Below are positions 11,084-22,359 of a stretch of DNA of 64,000 nt, piece by piece. The stretch lies in the NCBI GenBank assembly GCA_963383645.1, contig OY726564.1, positions 110,506,540-110,570,539 on the forward strand, in the 5' to 3' direction. The notes beneath the pieces were generated by a model. It searched no databases and was not told the DNA's origin. It saw only the letters and a list, made by a program, of their open reading frames with translations. The DNA is from Muscardinus avellanarius (lineage: Eukaryota > Chordata > Mammalia > Rodentia > Gliridae). Every line of letters begins with the position of its first letter. Positions within the stretch are counted from its first letter, which is position 1. The position numbers and the translations under genes are program-made.

Positions 11084-11300
11084 GGCTGGGCGTGGTGGCG
11101 CACGCTTGTAATCCCAGCGCTTGGGAGGTTGAGACAGGAGGATCACTCAAGTTCAAAGCCAGCCTCAGCTGGCTTAAGTGACCCTGTTTCCAAATAAAAC
11201 ATAAAATAGGTCTGTGAGTGTAGTCCGGAGGTAGAAGGCCCCTGGGTTCCATCCCCAGCACCACCAAAAAAATAAATAAATAAATAGATAGATAAATAAA
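11084..11300 (+). mobile_element. B1-dID SINE, TTTCCAAATAAA subfamily, with TSD
   Basis: A full-length copy with an (AAAT/GATA)n tail. TAAAGTGGGCTTT at 11071-11083 and 11301-11313 is an exact 13-bp target-site duplication. Confidence 0.96.
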
Positions 11301-11454
11301 TAAAGTGGGCTTTAAAGACATAAAAGGTTTCAGAAGGCTTAAGAAAAAGGGGAAAGTGTCTGGACAGATTATAAACAAACCCACATCCAGCAAGTACCAA
11401 ACGAGGCATTATATTAGTGTTAATAAAAATCATCACCATCATTCTAATAAGGAA

Positions 11455-11610
11455 TGTATTCTTGTCTTGTGTTTACAAGTAAAATTGAGACTCAGATTTG
11501 CCCAAGATTACACAGCTAACTAGGAAGTAGAGTTGACATTTGAAGCCAGTGTTCCTGGCTCTAGAACTCACCCTGTTTCTGCTGTGCTGCCCTCAGTCTG
11601 GAGAACGGGA
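11455..11610 (-). repeat. MIR-like ancient SINE
   Basis: ATTGAGACTCAGATTTGCCC, AAGATTACACAGCTAAC and GGCTCTAGAACTCACCCTG correspond to the antisense MIR core. Confidence 0.5.
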
Positions 11611-12449
11611 TGAACAAAAACGTAGATGAAGGAAAGTTCAGTCGATGTTTAGGACACTTCCAACAGAGCAACTGAAGTAAGATGAGATAGGATGGGGTTT
11701 CTCTTGTAGAATGATGCAGAGAGGAACCAGGCTGTATAGCCATGAAGCCATGAATGCCGTACTGGAAGCAAGTTGGGGAGCTTTCTTCTGAAGACTTGAG
11801 GCAGCTCCTAAAGCACACGGTGCTAGAGATGAGATGATCAACTGAGATAGTATACCCACACGTAGAGCACATTAGAATGAGAGATTGGAACTCGAGTCCA
11901 ATTAAGTAGGTTATTAAGTAATTTAATTCTTTGGGTTTTTTCCTATATTCAATTTTCTTTTAGGAAATAAGAGAAAACACACTTATATAACATTTATCTT
12001 TTTTAAAATGTTAAGGTTAGCCTCATAAAGCATGTTCATTTAAAGATATAACTTTTGAACTATGAAGATATAATTGTTATCTCTTACCTACTAATATACA
12101 GCTTAATTTTTTGTTTTGTTTTTCTAAGGATTTAGCTTATTTAACTTAATATATATGAATTGAGTTGTATTAAGGGATAGGATTAAAGATGAGTCCAGGT
12201 ACCTGAGGAGGGAGGTGTGGGGCATAACAGAGGGAATGGAATGCTGGGGGAAAGGGATGCTCTTTACGCAGACCTCAGGACTGGGGGAAAGGGCTATTCT
12301 CCTCTATCCTCTCAAGTCTTTCTGAGTGGGGAGGGGGCGCCGGCTCAGGCTCTGACGCCAAAGGCACACATGCCCTTGCCCCACCCACTGAGGGTGGCCC
12401 AAGAACCTCTGCCTAAGGAGACAGGCATCTTTCTCTTTTGATGGCTCAT
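11611..12449. other. Intronic sequence, unassigned
   Basis: Nothing recognised. It is AT-rich at 11880-12170 and then has a GC-rich patch at 12190-12430. Confidence 0.5.
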
Positions 12450-12598
12450 AGCTCTAACACTCGGCTACATCCCTCTCCCTTCTAGTTTCATTTTGAGGAA
12501 GGTTCTTCATTAGTTGCCTAGGCTGACCTCGAGCTTTTGATCCTCCTGCTTTATTTTTTCTAGAGGCTGGGATTACAAGCATGTACTACAATGGCTGG
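12450..12598 (-). mobile_element. B1-dID SINE, diverged
   Basis: CGGCTACATCCCTCTCCC, TTTTGAGGAAGGTTCTTC and CTGGGATTACAAGCATGTAC identify an old antisense copy. Confidence 0.78.
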
Positions 12599-12599
12599 T

Positions 12600-13100
12600 G
12601 CTAAACTCTCTTACTAAGTTTAATTATTTCTACATTCCTCGGATCTTGCATCCACCGGTAATGGAAGTTTTATGTCTACATTTCCAGCTTTTATACACGT
12701 AGGTCTTTTGTTCATTTTGCTTTTTTCCAGTGGCCAGGACCTAGTGTAATGTCAGACAAAAATGACCATACTGACATCTTACCTTGTTCTTTACCAAAGG
12801 GAAAACTTTGTATAAGTTTGGAATTACTCTTAAACTTGTTGGCTAAACTTGTTGGTAAAGTCATATAAATCTAAGGTAGAAAAATATTTTTGACTGTCAA
12901 TTCATTTTTAATGCGTGTAGAATGACTCAAGTTTTCAGTTTCTGTTGATCAGTTTTGTTAAGTTTTTCATATAATTTTTCCACCTGGTTTAATTATTCAA
13001 ATTTATTGACATTCCTTTATTTTTCTACAAAATAATTCATTCTCATTCTGAGTGAAGGATATGTTGATTTAGCATAATGCTTAACACTCGGAGAAATTCC
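12600..13100 (-). mobile_element. Old L1 fragment (ORF2 middle)
   Basis: In reverse orientation the string order (GTGGCCAGGACCTAGTGTAA, then ACTGACATCTTACCTTGTTC) resembles the L1 ORF2 region where old elements read 'several published' motifs. No open frame survives. Assignment rests on recognised wording only. Confidence 0.5.
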
Positions 13101-13593
13101 TAATTAAAGAAGGGTTATATTGTGGTGTTTTTTTTTTATAGTAGGCATCTCTCCAGTTTAATAAAGGGGAAGGAGGCAGAAATGTTTACCTATTTAAATA
13201 GCAAGACTTACACATTGAACCGTCTTACTTTATATTCAGCTGAGGGAGAGCAATGACAGAAATATTTACCTTTCCTGTTGATACTTCAGTGATATATTCT
13301 GGAGAAAAAAAGTTTAGCTTCATAAGTACAATACCCTCCATATTATGCTGGACAGTTACACAGCACTTCTAAATACAGTAGTGTTCAGAGCTTCATTATG
13401 CTGAGAATTCACATGGCATTTAAATCATGAATAATGACTTCTGATTGGTAAACATCAATATTGGATTTGAAGTAAACTTACGAAATACATCTTTGTGCCT
13501 CTGCTTGTCTGATGCTTTTAAATCAGTGTTGTGGCATAATTTACATAGATATAAAGTATATACATTTTAGGAATATTTGAATTTTGATAAATA

Positions 13594-13640
<47 letters not shown>
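13594..13640. repeat. (TA)n microsatellite
   Basis: A pure TA run of about 46 bases inside L1-like AT-rich sequence. Confidence 0.96.
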
Positions 13641-13642
<2 letters not shown>

Positions 13643-14408
13643 AATGTAAGTGCTACCTCAATTCAGATATAAAACATTTTCATCACCCAGAAATTTCTTT
13701 ATGACACTTTATAATCAATCCTATCCGCTCTACACTCCAGGCTACTCATAATCTGCTTTCTAGATTAGTTTTGTTTTTTTCCAGAGTTCTATAAATTAGT
13801 TTTGTTTATTCTGAAATTTCATATAATAACAATATATATATTTTATTTATCTGGCTCTTGTTTACCTGACATTTTTGAAATTTCACTTTATTGCCTGTAT
13901 TTGAAATCTTATTTTTTACTTTTTTTAACCAAATAGTATTTCATTTTACAACTATATGCAAGTAATGTATGTGTTCACCGATTTAACTGCAGTTTTGAAC
14001 AGTTTTGAAGAAAGTTGCCTCAGACATGTAGTAATAAGTATGCATATGATACGTGTTCTCGTATGTTTTCCATCAATCCCTAAGAGTAGAATCGCTAGAT
14101 AATAGACTAGATGCTCAGCCTTGTAAGGAACTCTCAAACCTCTTTTCAAAATGACTGGGATCATTTTGCTTTCCTGCCAGCAGCCTGTCGTCTTTTAAGT
14201 TGTTCTGTGTCCTTACACCTGATACCATCAGTCTTTAATTTAGTTATTCTAATAAATAAAAGTGGTATTTTTTAAATTTTGATGAAGGCCAATGTATTAG
14301 GGTTTTGTTTTTTCTGTGATGGTGCATGTTTTTTGTATTGTGAGAAATAATTGCAAATCCAAAGATTTTATTTTTGTTTGTTTGTTTTTGTTATTGTTGT
14401 TGTTGTTG

Positions 14409-14590
14409 GTTTTGGTGGTCTGAGGTTCCTGGAAACCCTTCTACCTCCGGACTACACTCCCAAACCTATTTTATATTTTTATTTGGAAACAGGTCTCTTA
14501 CACCAGCGCGGCTGGCTTCAAACCTGCGCAATCCTCCTGTGTCCACCTCCCAAGCACGGGGATTACAAGCGTGCGCCACCACGCCTGGCT
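14409..14590 (-). mobile_element. B1-dID SINE inside L1
   Basis: Antisense tail, TATTTGGAAACAGGTCTC linker and head ending GCGCCACCACGCCTGGCT. The TTG/TTTG run just before is its tail. Confidence 0.92.
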
Positions 14591-15000
14591 ATTTTAGGTA
14601 TTTTTATAGGAGTTTTACCATTTTAGCTTTTACATTTGTGTCTAACCCATTTAGAATTAATTTGGGAATGATATGAAATAAGGATTGAGCTTTACTTTTT
14701 TTCCATCCAAATAGTTATTTCAGCAGACATACACTTCACATATATATTGTTTCAACATTATCTGTAAAGTTAATTTACATTTACTTACTAAGTTGTTTTG
14801 AAATAAAGTTGATCGTGTCTGTTTTGGGGCTTTATATTCTGTTCTGTTGATTCATTTGTCCTTATACTATCACACTGTCCTGATTACTGAAGCTTAATAG
14901 AGGACTTCAAATTATGTTGTGTATATCTTTCAGTTTGATTTTTTCAAAATTATTTTGACTATTCTGATTTCTTGGCTTTTCGCATAAATTTTAGAATCAT

Positions 15001-15160
15001 GCTAGAAGCATTGGCACACACCTATAATCCCAGTACTTTGGAGGCTGAGACAGTTTGTAGGCAACTTGGCAAGACTCTGTTTCAGAATAAAAATTAAAAA
15101 TTGTTGGTGGTGGAAACTTCCCCAGAATCAATCCCCACTACCTCAATCAATCAATCAGTT
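15001..15160 (+). mobile_element. B1-dID SINE inside L1, diverged
   Basis: CACACCTATAATCCCAGTAC head and AATCCCCACTACC tail, with an (ATCA)n end. The head has internal deletions. Confidence 0.85.
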
Positions 15161-15202
15161 TTAGAATTGATTTGCCAGTTACTCTTAAAAAGTTTATGGG
15201 CT

Positions 15203-15418
15203 TGCTAGGCATGGTGGTGCATGCTTGTAATCCCTGTGCTTGGGAGGCTGAAACAGGAGGATCACAGAGGTTCAAAGCCAGCCTCAGCTACTTAGTGAGG
15301 CTCTCAGCAACTTAGTGAGACCCTGTTTCCAAATAAAATAAAAAATAGGTCTGGGAATATATCCTGAAGGTAGAAAGCCCTGGGTTCCACCCCCAGTACC
15401 GCCAAAAAGAAAAAAAGG
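15203..15418 (+). mobile_element. B1-dID SINE inside L1, TTTCCAAATAAA subfamily
   Basis: Full-length with GCTAGGCATGGTGGTGCATG and AATAGGTCTGGGAATATATC. The flanks TTTATGGG and GGTTATGG suggest a short imperfect duplication. Confidence 0.92.
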
Positions 15419-15428
15419 TTATGGACTA

Positions 15429-15598
15429 AGCTAGGAATGATGGTGCATGCTTATAATTCTGAGACAACCTCAGCTACTTAGTGAGGCTCTGCACAACTTA
15501 GTGTTTCAAAATAAAGAATAAAAATATAGAGCTGGGGTTGTAGCTCAGAGATAAAATACCCTTGGGTTCCAACCCCAGTACCACAGGGGGGAAAAAAA
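15429..15598 (+). mobile_element. B1-dID SINE inside L1
   Basis: Tandem neighbour of the previous copy with a shortened head. Tail GGGGTTGTAGCTCAGAGATA. Confidence 0.88.
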
Positions 15599-16569
15599 GG
15601 TTATGGGGCTTTTAAGTTGAATTGCATTGAACTTAAAGATAATTGAGAAAGAATCCGTGTCTTAAACAAACTTGAGTCGCTGATCCATGAATATGGTATA
15701 TCTGCCAGTCTATAGTTTATTTAGATGTTCTTTAATATCTCAGCATTGCTTTATAACACATTTTCAATATAGGTCTATTTCTCTGAGATTATTAATATGT
15801 CTATATTGGCAGCTTTTTTTCCCTGATCAACTTGTTTACAGTAGTGTAACTGTTATGTCTTGATATGGTTTTCTTCTGCTTGGAAATTGTTAAGCTTCTT
15901 AGATTGGTGAGTCTATAATTTGCAGATTTGGGGGAGAAATTGCCTCATGTTTTCATTTTTCTGACCCTTCTTTATGGGATCCCAGTTACATTTATTAGAT
16001 TGCATATTGTCCCAGAGGTGATTAAAGTGCTAATCTGTCTGTCTCCGCCCTTTTTCCCTCTCTGCTTCACTTGTCACCTGCATTTTTTTCTGTTTTGTCA
16101 GATCTATTGGTCTGTTATTCTCAGCTGTTTCGTCTTTATCTCCCTTTTTACGCCCATCCTGTGATTTTTCTCATTTCAGATACTGTAGAAAAGTGGACAA
16201 GTTCTGTTCTTATCATTGTCTTCTATTGCTTTTTGCATCAATTTCAATCTCAGTGTTTCCTTTAAATAGTTGGAATCTGTTTATATTGCATTCTTTAAAG
16301 GTTCCCATTTTCTTTTTTTATTATCTTTGTTATTGCTGGTTCTGTTTTCAGTTTGTTAGTATTTTTTCTGGTGGTAGTTCATGGGTTTTGCCTCTTGTGT
16401 GCTTTATTCTTGAATGTCTAGATTTTATTGAATTATAAGAGTGTTGATATTTGTTTTGACAGGAAGTTACTTTTTTTCCCAAAAGTTGGTTCTTTTGACC
16501 TTTATGCTTAAGCATTTTTAGAGTTAATCCAAAATAGTGATTAGGAAGCTTGCTGTGAGGGTCCAAGTA

Positions 16570-16710
16570 GGGAATACTTCAGGCGTTGTAGGCTGTGTGG
16601 TCTTTTGCAGCTCATTGACTCCGCTGCTGTTGTGCAAGGACAGCAAAGTATGGGCACAAATGGCTACGGCCGTGTTCCAGTAAAATCTTAAACACCAAAG
16701 ACAGGCAGTG
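16570..16710 (+). mobile_element. hAT-like MER-type DNA transposon fossil
   Basis: GTTGTAGGCTGTGTGGTC, CAAATGGCTACGGCCGTG and GTTCCAGTAAAATCTTA follow the widespread mammalian 'tTTTAGGCTTTG...GTTCCAATAAAAC' nonautonomous element. The superfamily is inferred. Confidence 0.45.
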
Positions 16711-17722
16711 GGTGTGTATGGAGCCCACAGACTAGTGTGCTGACCCGAGGTCTAGAGAAGCATTTACTTTAAGCCTAGTTTAGCCCTGCTAATAATGTCT
16801 ACCCTCTCTAGGGACTCCGCTCAGTGCCCTCAGTGATCAGTGAGTTTCTTCACTCTGGCTGGCACCCAAAATGCAAACCTTTCCCGGCCCTTTGTGAACT
16901 GTGGATTTGATAATGTGGTAGAGTCCCAACAATAGTTGCTTTCTTTGTTCATTGTTATTTTCCCACTCATATCTCTGTACCCTGGAGAGCAAAAGACTTA
17001 GTTATGCTTCCAAGTTCCAGAGCCCCATCACAGATGGCCTCTTTCCAACAGGAGACATGTCCCAGCTCTTCCTGCTTGCTGAAATTCTGAAAAAACTTTT
17101 TCTCCTTTTTCTTTCCCTTTCTTCCCTTTCAGAGAAATGGTCCCCCCACCAAAGCTTAGGATATAAAAAATACTTCCTGACATAAATTCTCACTCAAGGA
17201 ACAACCACGGCTATTAATAATGCATATGCCAAGTAGTAGAATATTTTTTAAAGATAGTCTTCCAAGATGAATATTTCTTTTTCTTGTTTTCCTAATTATA
17301 AATGTCTATTCTTAGAGATTTGTGCCAAAGATATTGGCAGCATCTATATGAGTTCCTTTTATTTCATGGCAGGAAGTGAATCTTCAGAGAAAGAGTGTTC
17401 TGGAGAAACAGTTGCTCATTTTGTTTTTCTAAGTTATTCTTATTTGCATTTTATCTCAGTCTGTTTTTCTTGGCTTTACTTCCATTGACAGTCCTCTTTC
17501 TTTTATTTCTACTCTCTTACTTTTTTTATTAAAACTTAATCAGCAAAATATAAGGCTTTTGGTTTAAAACCCCTAGGTGCAAAAATGTTAAAAGTTGGCT
17601 TCGTGCTTCCAGTTCTGTTGGTGTGTTAGGGTGAGTGAAGAGAGCAGGACGCAGAGGACTTGTCTCGTGGACTGCCCTCCAGGAAAGCCCCCTGTACTTT
17701 AAAAGCTCTTGTTCTTTTCTAG
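16711..17722. other. Intronic sequence before the COP1 exon
   Basis: No repeat recognised apart from a pyrimidine tract near 17100. The last 25 bases form the acceptor of the exon at 17723. Confidence 0.6.
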
Positions 17723-17767
17723 GAGTCCAGTGTGCTGATTGCTGCTAACAGTCAGGGTACAATTAAG
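17723..17767 (+). CDS. COP1: COP1 (RFWD2) penultimate coding exon
   Basis: The 45-bp segment reads in phase 0 as ESSVLIAANSQGTIK. This matches the seventh WD40 blade near the C-terminus of COP1, where I recall the human residues as ESNVLIAANSQGTIK (one Asn-to-Ser difference). It is bounded by a pyrimidine-rich acceptor ending TCTAG and a donor AAG|GTAAGC. COP1 is a RING-finger, coiled-coil and WD40 E3 ubiquitin ligase. Its WD40 propeller binds VP-motif degrons in substrates such as c-Jun and ETS factors and TRIB adaptors, and it works with the DET1-DDB1-CUL4 complex. This exon contributes the last beta strands that close the propeller. I did not find the preceding exon, so the upstream intron exceeds 17.7 kb. 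The short frame-preserving exon between strong splice sites argues for a functional gene rather than a retrocopy. Confidence 0.93.
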
Positions 17768-19879
17768 GTAAGCTATTTTATACGCCTCCATTTTAAACTC
17801 AGATCCGTTTTTAGACTATAATGGGATCATGGAAATAAACATGTGTATTGCACCTTAGAGGTCCTGTAAATGCCTTGATTGAAAGGGGAAGAAGTGGGCA
17901 GTTTGCAGCCGTGGAGAAGATGATAGTACTTGATGAGGCTGGATGGATTGACAGATGGTCAGATTGAAAAGCAGATGAAGACTCCCGCGCAGTCACTGTG
18001 GACCAGCAGCATTTGGTTTAGCTAGACCAGAGGGCATTCAGGGGACAGGTCCAGGAGACAGCAGGAAGTGCTGATGTGTTCACGAGAGTTAAACATAGCT
18101 GCTTCTACTCTTTCTCCTGTTTCTCCTGTTTCTTCCCTGACAAGTAGGTTTTTTCTCACTTGCCAAGATAGGAGTTAGGGTAAGGGGGGGAAATTTTAGT
18201 GTTTACTGAAAATTGATCATATGATCATGCCATTATAAGCTGAAAGCTTAAATGGCATACAGACTTGGTCACAATTCATATGTAATTTTCCATATTCTTA
18301 GTTCATAGGAGCTCAAGGAAATGATACAGTGTATAAGTAAATCCTGAGCTCGGCAGTGAACTTTCTAAACAGAATTATCATTTTGGTGGAGGCTTCTAAT
18401 ATATGAGTTTGATTAGCATGTATTCCAAGAGTACCTTTTCACATGTTGTTCCTAAAATATCAGGGTATTTATTACAATGTGTGTCTGTTTACATACCATT
18501 GGCATTAATTTTGCCGTGACTTCCTTCACCTTATCCTAAGTGTAGAATGACCCACCCACCAGGGGATTCATCCTGAACCAAACGAGTCGTGTTGGAGACA
18601 CAGTGGGCGGAGGCGAAGCAGAAGGGCCACCATGTGAGCTGTCGAGATGGCCACTGGGTGGTCTCCTTCTAGGCAGCTAGTCTAAATGGGAATCATGGAC
18701 AGCCAATAGAAAACTAGGCTTTTGAACTGGTTAGCATCTGTGATGTTCTGGAAGCCTAGAGCAAGATGGTAGAAGGTCTTGTAATCTTTGGTTTTAAGTG
18801 ACCCTCTGTGGTCTCTTTGTCTTTATCATAGTCATGGCATGAATTGAGAACTACTCCTTATTCTCCAGGCTTGGCATTTAGAGCGATTGGAATTACAGGT
18901 GTCCCTGCAGTCACTAAAAGCTACCTTGGTACTTGCAGAATCTCAGTGCCAAACCTAAGATTTTGTTCAGCAGCACTGACCTCTTAAGTGGCCTGCTTGC
19001 CTAATACAAAGACAGAAAGTGCTGTGATGCCAGGCCTGGTAGTGCACACTTATAATACCAGTTCTTGGGAGGCTAAGACAGGAGGATCTCAGGTTCACAG
19101 CCAGCCTCAGCAGCTTAATGAGACCCTCTTTCAAAATTAAAAAATAAAATAGGGCTGGGGCTATAGCTCAGAGGTAGAATGCCCCTGAGTTCCATCCCCA
19201 GTACCACATACACACACACACACACACACACAGCACTGTCAAAGCACAAATCAAGCCTTACGAGTAGAGAAACAAGTGTGTACCACTAAGTCTTTGCCAC
19301 CTAGAATTGTATTCTTAACATAATCCTTTTTTGACAGTGTCTCAGAATTATCCTTCTGTTCTTTCTGTCTTTTAATTATTTGCTTCTTTTTATCTTTAGT
19401 TTTAGCAGTATCACAACTGATTTTTATGACAAGATACTACTTTAGCACTAAACACTAACAAATATTTTGACACTAGATGATTGACCAGAAAATGAAAGAA
19501 GTAGTAGGGAAAGGCAAAATTTTATATACTCTATATCTTGATCATTAGTGTCAGTCATTGTTTCTCAGCAGAAGAAATAGATTAAAACCCTAAACAGTAA
19601 TAATTACATTTTCTTAATGTGGAAAGAACAGATATTCCGTAAATGTTATATCCATGCTGTGTATCGACCAGTTCATTTATCCATATATTTTATGTAGTTT
19701 ATTGTAAAAGCTCTGTGAAGATACTAATCTGAAAGAGTTTATACAGTGGTCAATTAAAAGATTAATGCCCAGTCTCCTCAAATTCTTTGGTAATATGGCA
19801 GTTGACAGCCATTTTCATTTTTTTTTTCCATTGGTAAGACTGTTTGTCTTATAAAACTCATTCTTTTTTTCCCAATCAG
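17768..19879 (+). other. COP1: Last COP1 intron
   Basis: The intron starts GTAAGC and ends with a T/C tract and CAG. It is single-copy-looking apart from one B1-dID SINE at 19029. A T-run followed by CCATTGG at 19819-19833 precedes the terminal exon. I see no additional exon inside. Confidence 0.85.
19029..19232 (+). mobile_element. B1-dID SINE with (AC)n tail
   Basis: Full-length head and tail in the last COP1 intron. It ends GTACCACATA followed by (AC)n at 19207-19232. Confidence 0.93.
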
Positions 19880-19897
19880 GTGCTAGAGTTGGTATGA
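19880..19897 (+). CDS. COP1: COP1 (RFWD2) terminal coding exon (VLELV-stop)
   Basis: After the acceptor at 19861-19879 (pyrimidine tract then CCCAATCAG) the frame continues GTG CTA GAG TTG GTA TGA, giving VLELV and a stop. These are the last residues I recall for mammalian COP1, directly after the NSQGTIK of the previous exon. Only 18 coding bases lie in this exon and the rest is 3'UTR. Joining the two exons is in frame without any correction. The 2.1-kb intron between them begins GTAAGC and ends CAG. Confidence comes from the joint match of sequence, order, strand and splice signals. Confidence 0.92.
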   Translation: MLELV

Positions 19898-20216
19898 AGG
19901 GTTTACTGAAGTCAGTTGTGCTTGATCCTGCCTAACTACACCTGCAGCTGGCAGACCATGAGTGAAGAAACAGCAGTGCCATGTGGTGTCACCGCAGAGT
20001 CATCACGGGCTTTGGATTCCTTTGAGTACTTTCTTTCCTTTATCCTCCTTTGACCTTTGGGACATTGGGAATACCCAGCGAATCTCCACCATCAGTGTAA
20101 CTCCACGGACTTTGCTGCTGTTGGTGGTGTGGTGATCTAATTTTTGTGATAGGGAAACAAATTCTTTTGAATAAAAATAAACAACAAAAAATAATAAAAG
20201 TTTATTGAGCCACGGC
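19898..20216 (+). other. COP1: COP1 3'UTR (end inferred)
   Basis: This is non-coding sequence after the TGA, with no repeat recognised. The end is inferred from a cluster of canonical poly(A) signals at 20170-20198, with cleavage expected 10-30 bases later. The exact cleavage site cannot be seen, and longer isoforms are possible because sequence to about 20.5 kb also looks non-repetitive. Confidence 0.6.
20170..20198 (+). promoter_or_regulatory. COP1 poly(A) signal cluster
   Basis: Three AATAAA hexamers occur at 20170-20175, 20176-20181 and 20193-20198, about 275 bp past the COP1 stop codon. This is the only dense canonical signal cluster soon after the stop. Confidence 0.75.
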
Positions 20217-20584
20217 TGAACTGGGAAAGTTTCTGTGGATCATAGCAAGAAAATACTCTTTCCAAGAAGTTTTGCTCATAAACTACAGAGTAATATACTG
20301 GTGAATATTTTAAGGTCCATGTATTCCAGCCTTCTTAGAAGAATCACATACCAAGAATCACAACATAAGGAACATATACAGTATATGGGTTCCCTCCAGT
20401 GAACTTACTGTTTACAGTAGAAAAAGTTACAGCAGCTGGTTCTCTCTTTGCCCATTAAATGTCATATATGCATGCCTTAAGCCCTGAATGTGGACCAGAT
20501 CAACTTATTTTATAAAAATCAGAGCTATCAGATAGGTATAGCTATACCATCTGGGGCTGAACAGCAGCGTGGATTAGAGGTCAG
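20217..20584. other. Immediate COP1 downstream sequence
   Basis: Non-repetitive. It could include an extended 3'UTR, but no strong distal poly(A) signal stands out. Confidence 0.45.
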
Positions 20585-20725
20585 CCGACTTTGTGCAGAA
20601 GGTAAAGTAGTAAATATTTTAGACTTTGTAAGGCCTTGTATGGTCTCTGTTGCATCGACTCCTCTGGCAGATAGGTAGCGGGAAAGCACAGGGCGTGGCT
20701 GGGAAATAGGAGGAGGGCAAACTCT
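20585..20725 (+). mobile_element. hAT-like MER-type DNA transposon fossil
   Basis: GTAAATATTTTAGACTTTG, GCCTTGTATGGTCTCTGTTG and AGGGCGTGGCTGGGAAATA match the same fossil family as at 16570. Confidence 0.5.
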
Positions 20726-21127
20726 ACTGCTCCTGGCTTACTAGCCCCAGACGTAGAGGGGGAAAGTTGCAAGCTCTGTTACTCACGTCCCAAGCTTCTA
20801 GATTGTCTAGCTAACTTTATAAATTATTATCAAATTGCAAAAGGTGAGAGGTTAGTAGGACAGATCAAGCAAAAGCAACCTAAAGGACTACTTTGAAAGT
20901 CTTTTCAGCAAAAGATAAGAGCAGAACTACTCCACACACCATTAAACACTTGGAAAATATTGGACTAAAGATGTGCATGATGAGGGTGATCAGAATATTA
21001 TAGCCCTTAACCTAAAATTACTAAAACCTATTGCAAGTTCACATCTTATCTAAAACTCTTAAAACCAAAGTTTTTAGAACTTAGAATTTTTTCAACATTA
21101 GAAAGTTAATAGAATATATTTACTGCA

Positions 21128-21315
21128 GCCAGGCGTGGTGGCGCATGCTTGTAATCCCTGTGCTTGGGAGGCGGAGACAGGAGGAGCACACAGGTTTGAA
21201 GCCAGCCGCGCTGGAGTAAGAGACCCTATTTCAAAAATACAAAATAGGTCTGGGAGTGTAGCCTGGAGGTAGAAGGGCTTCCAGGAACCCCAGTACCACC
21301 AAAAAAAAAAAAAGA
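21128..21315 (+). mobile_element. B1-dID SINE, TTTCCAAATAAA-type tail, with TSD
   Basis: Flanked by AGAATATATTTACTGCA at 21111-21127 and 21316-21332, an exact 17-bp duplication. Tail AATAGGTCTGGGAGTGTAG. Confidence 0.96.
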
Positions 21316-21332
21316 AGAATATATTTACTGCA

Positions 21333-22359
21333 TATTAAGTAACAGCCCCCAATAGAGTTTGGGGCAGTATTCCATAATCAAAAGCAGTGGCGCTTCTGCA
21401 GCAAAATGTATGAATGCTCACATTATATGGTATTAATAATAAAAGATAAAAATAGTCTTATATTAGTTCAAATCAGAGCTTACCACCAAACAAGTCTGCC
21501 TCAAACATGGTGAATATTTTTAGTTTCCAGAGCTTTGAGAGAATTACACCTCCCTAACTTGTTGGACGTAGGACCTGTTAAGCTTCTGGACTCAGTCCTG
21601 AAAGGAAGGGCCTTCAGAAGTTACACTTGCCACCAGCCGGAGCCATGGCGCCGGGACTCATCTTGTTTCTAAGATGAGTAAGTGCCCTTTTGTAAAAATG
21701 TAGATTTTTCACTTAAAGAGCCTCACTTAGGAATGTATGTCCTGAAAAATCATCAAAATAGGAAGCAGAGCGTGAGCCCCTCAGCACATGTAAATAGAAG
21801 CAGTGGTTATTATTTCAGTTCGGCCTCACTTGTTTAATTTCCAGCTGTCTACATTGTAGGGTCATGTTAAATTGTTGAGGCTCGCAGGGAACCTGTGATC
21901 CTCCTGCCTCAGCCTCCCAAGTACTGGGATTACAGGTGTGCGGACGTCTCCCAGCTGTAGCACAATATTTAAGTAATGATTAGAAATAAATGTCCATTTT
22001 AACACCAGAAATACTTGGGAATCTCATGACCAAAAGGTCCTTGAGCCACTTGCAGGCATCACTTGTCTAAGTCCAGCAAACCTAGAAGCTCTACAGCCCT
22101 GGTTCTAGATGGGGCTAAGTGATTGATACCCTTCATGTAGTTATGGAAATGTATCTGGAATTAACAGGAAACTTCTGCTTATCTTGAGCCTGTTGCATGA
22201 AGTGGCTAAAATTAACACCTGTAATAGTACCTTGTAGCTCCTCCCAGAGCAACAAGCTGTCAGTTCATCTGGTTTCTGGTTAACGTTTGAACTGAAGAGA
22301 AAACCATAATGCTGTTCTAGAAATATTTGTCGAGCTCTCACTTTGTTAGGACTGTACTT
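21333..22359. other. Intergenic sequence, mostly unassigned
   Basis: Only a partial antisense B1 at 21872-21957 is recognised. Confidence 0.5.
21872..21957 (-). mobile_element. B1 head fragment
   Basis: ATTGTTGAGGCTCGCAGGG, CTCAGCCTCCCAAGTACTGG and GATTACAGGTGTGCGG. Confidence 0.82.

Larger units (their letters stand above)
13641..16435 (-). mobile_element. Old L1 copy, interrupted by four SINEs
   Basis: In + orientation the sequence reads as antisense L1. TAAATTTTGATGAAGGCCAA near 14276, ATCACACTGTCCTGATTACTG near 14870, a TTTAGAATTGATTTGCCAG piece near 15160, and GATCCATGAATATGGTATATC near 15680 occur in the order expected going 5' along a minus-strand element. B1-dID copies at 14409, 15003, 15203 and 15429 interrupt it. 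Frames are destroyed. The part after 15840 may be a second L1 type. Confidence 0.7.
1..17722 (+). other. COP1: COP1 long intron (partial, 3' part)
   Basis: By position this precedes the COP1 exon at 17723 on the same strand. I looked in all frames for the expected upstream WD40 coding sequence (ending before the ESS residues) and saw none, so I treat all of it as one intron that began outside the window. It contains SINEs, L1 and MIR fragments, simple repeats and several kilobases of sequence I cannot assign. No second gene or RNA gene is visible in it. Confidence 0.75.
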
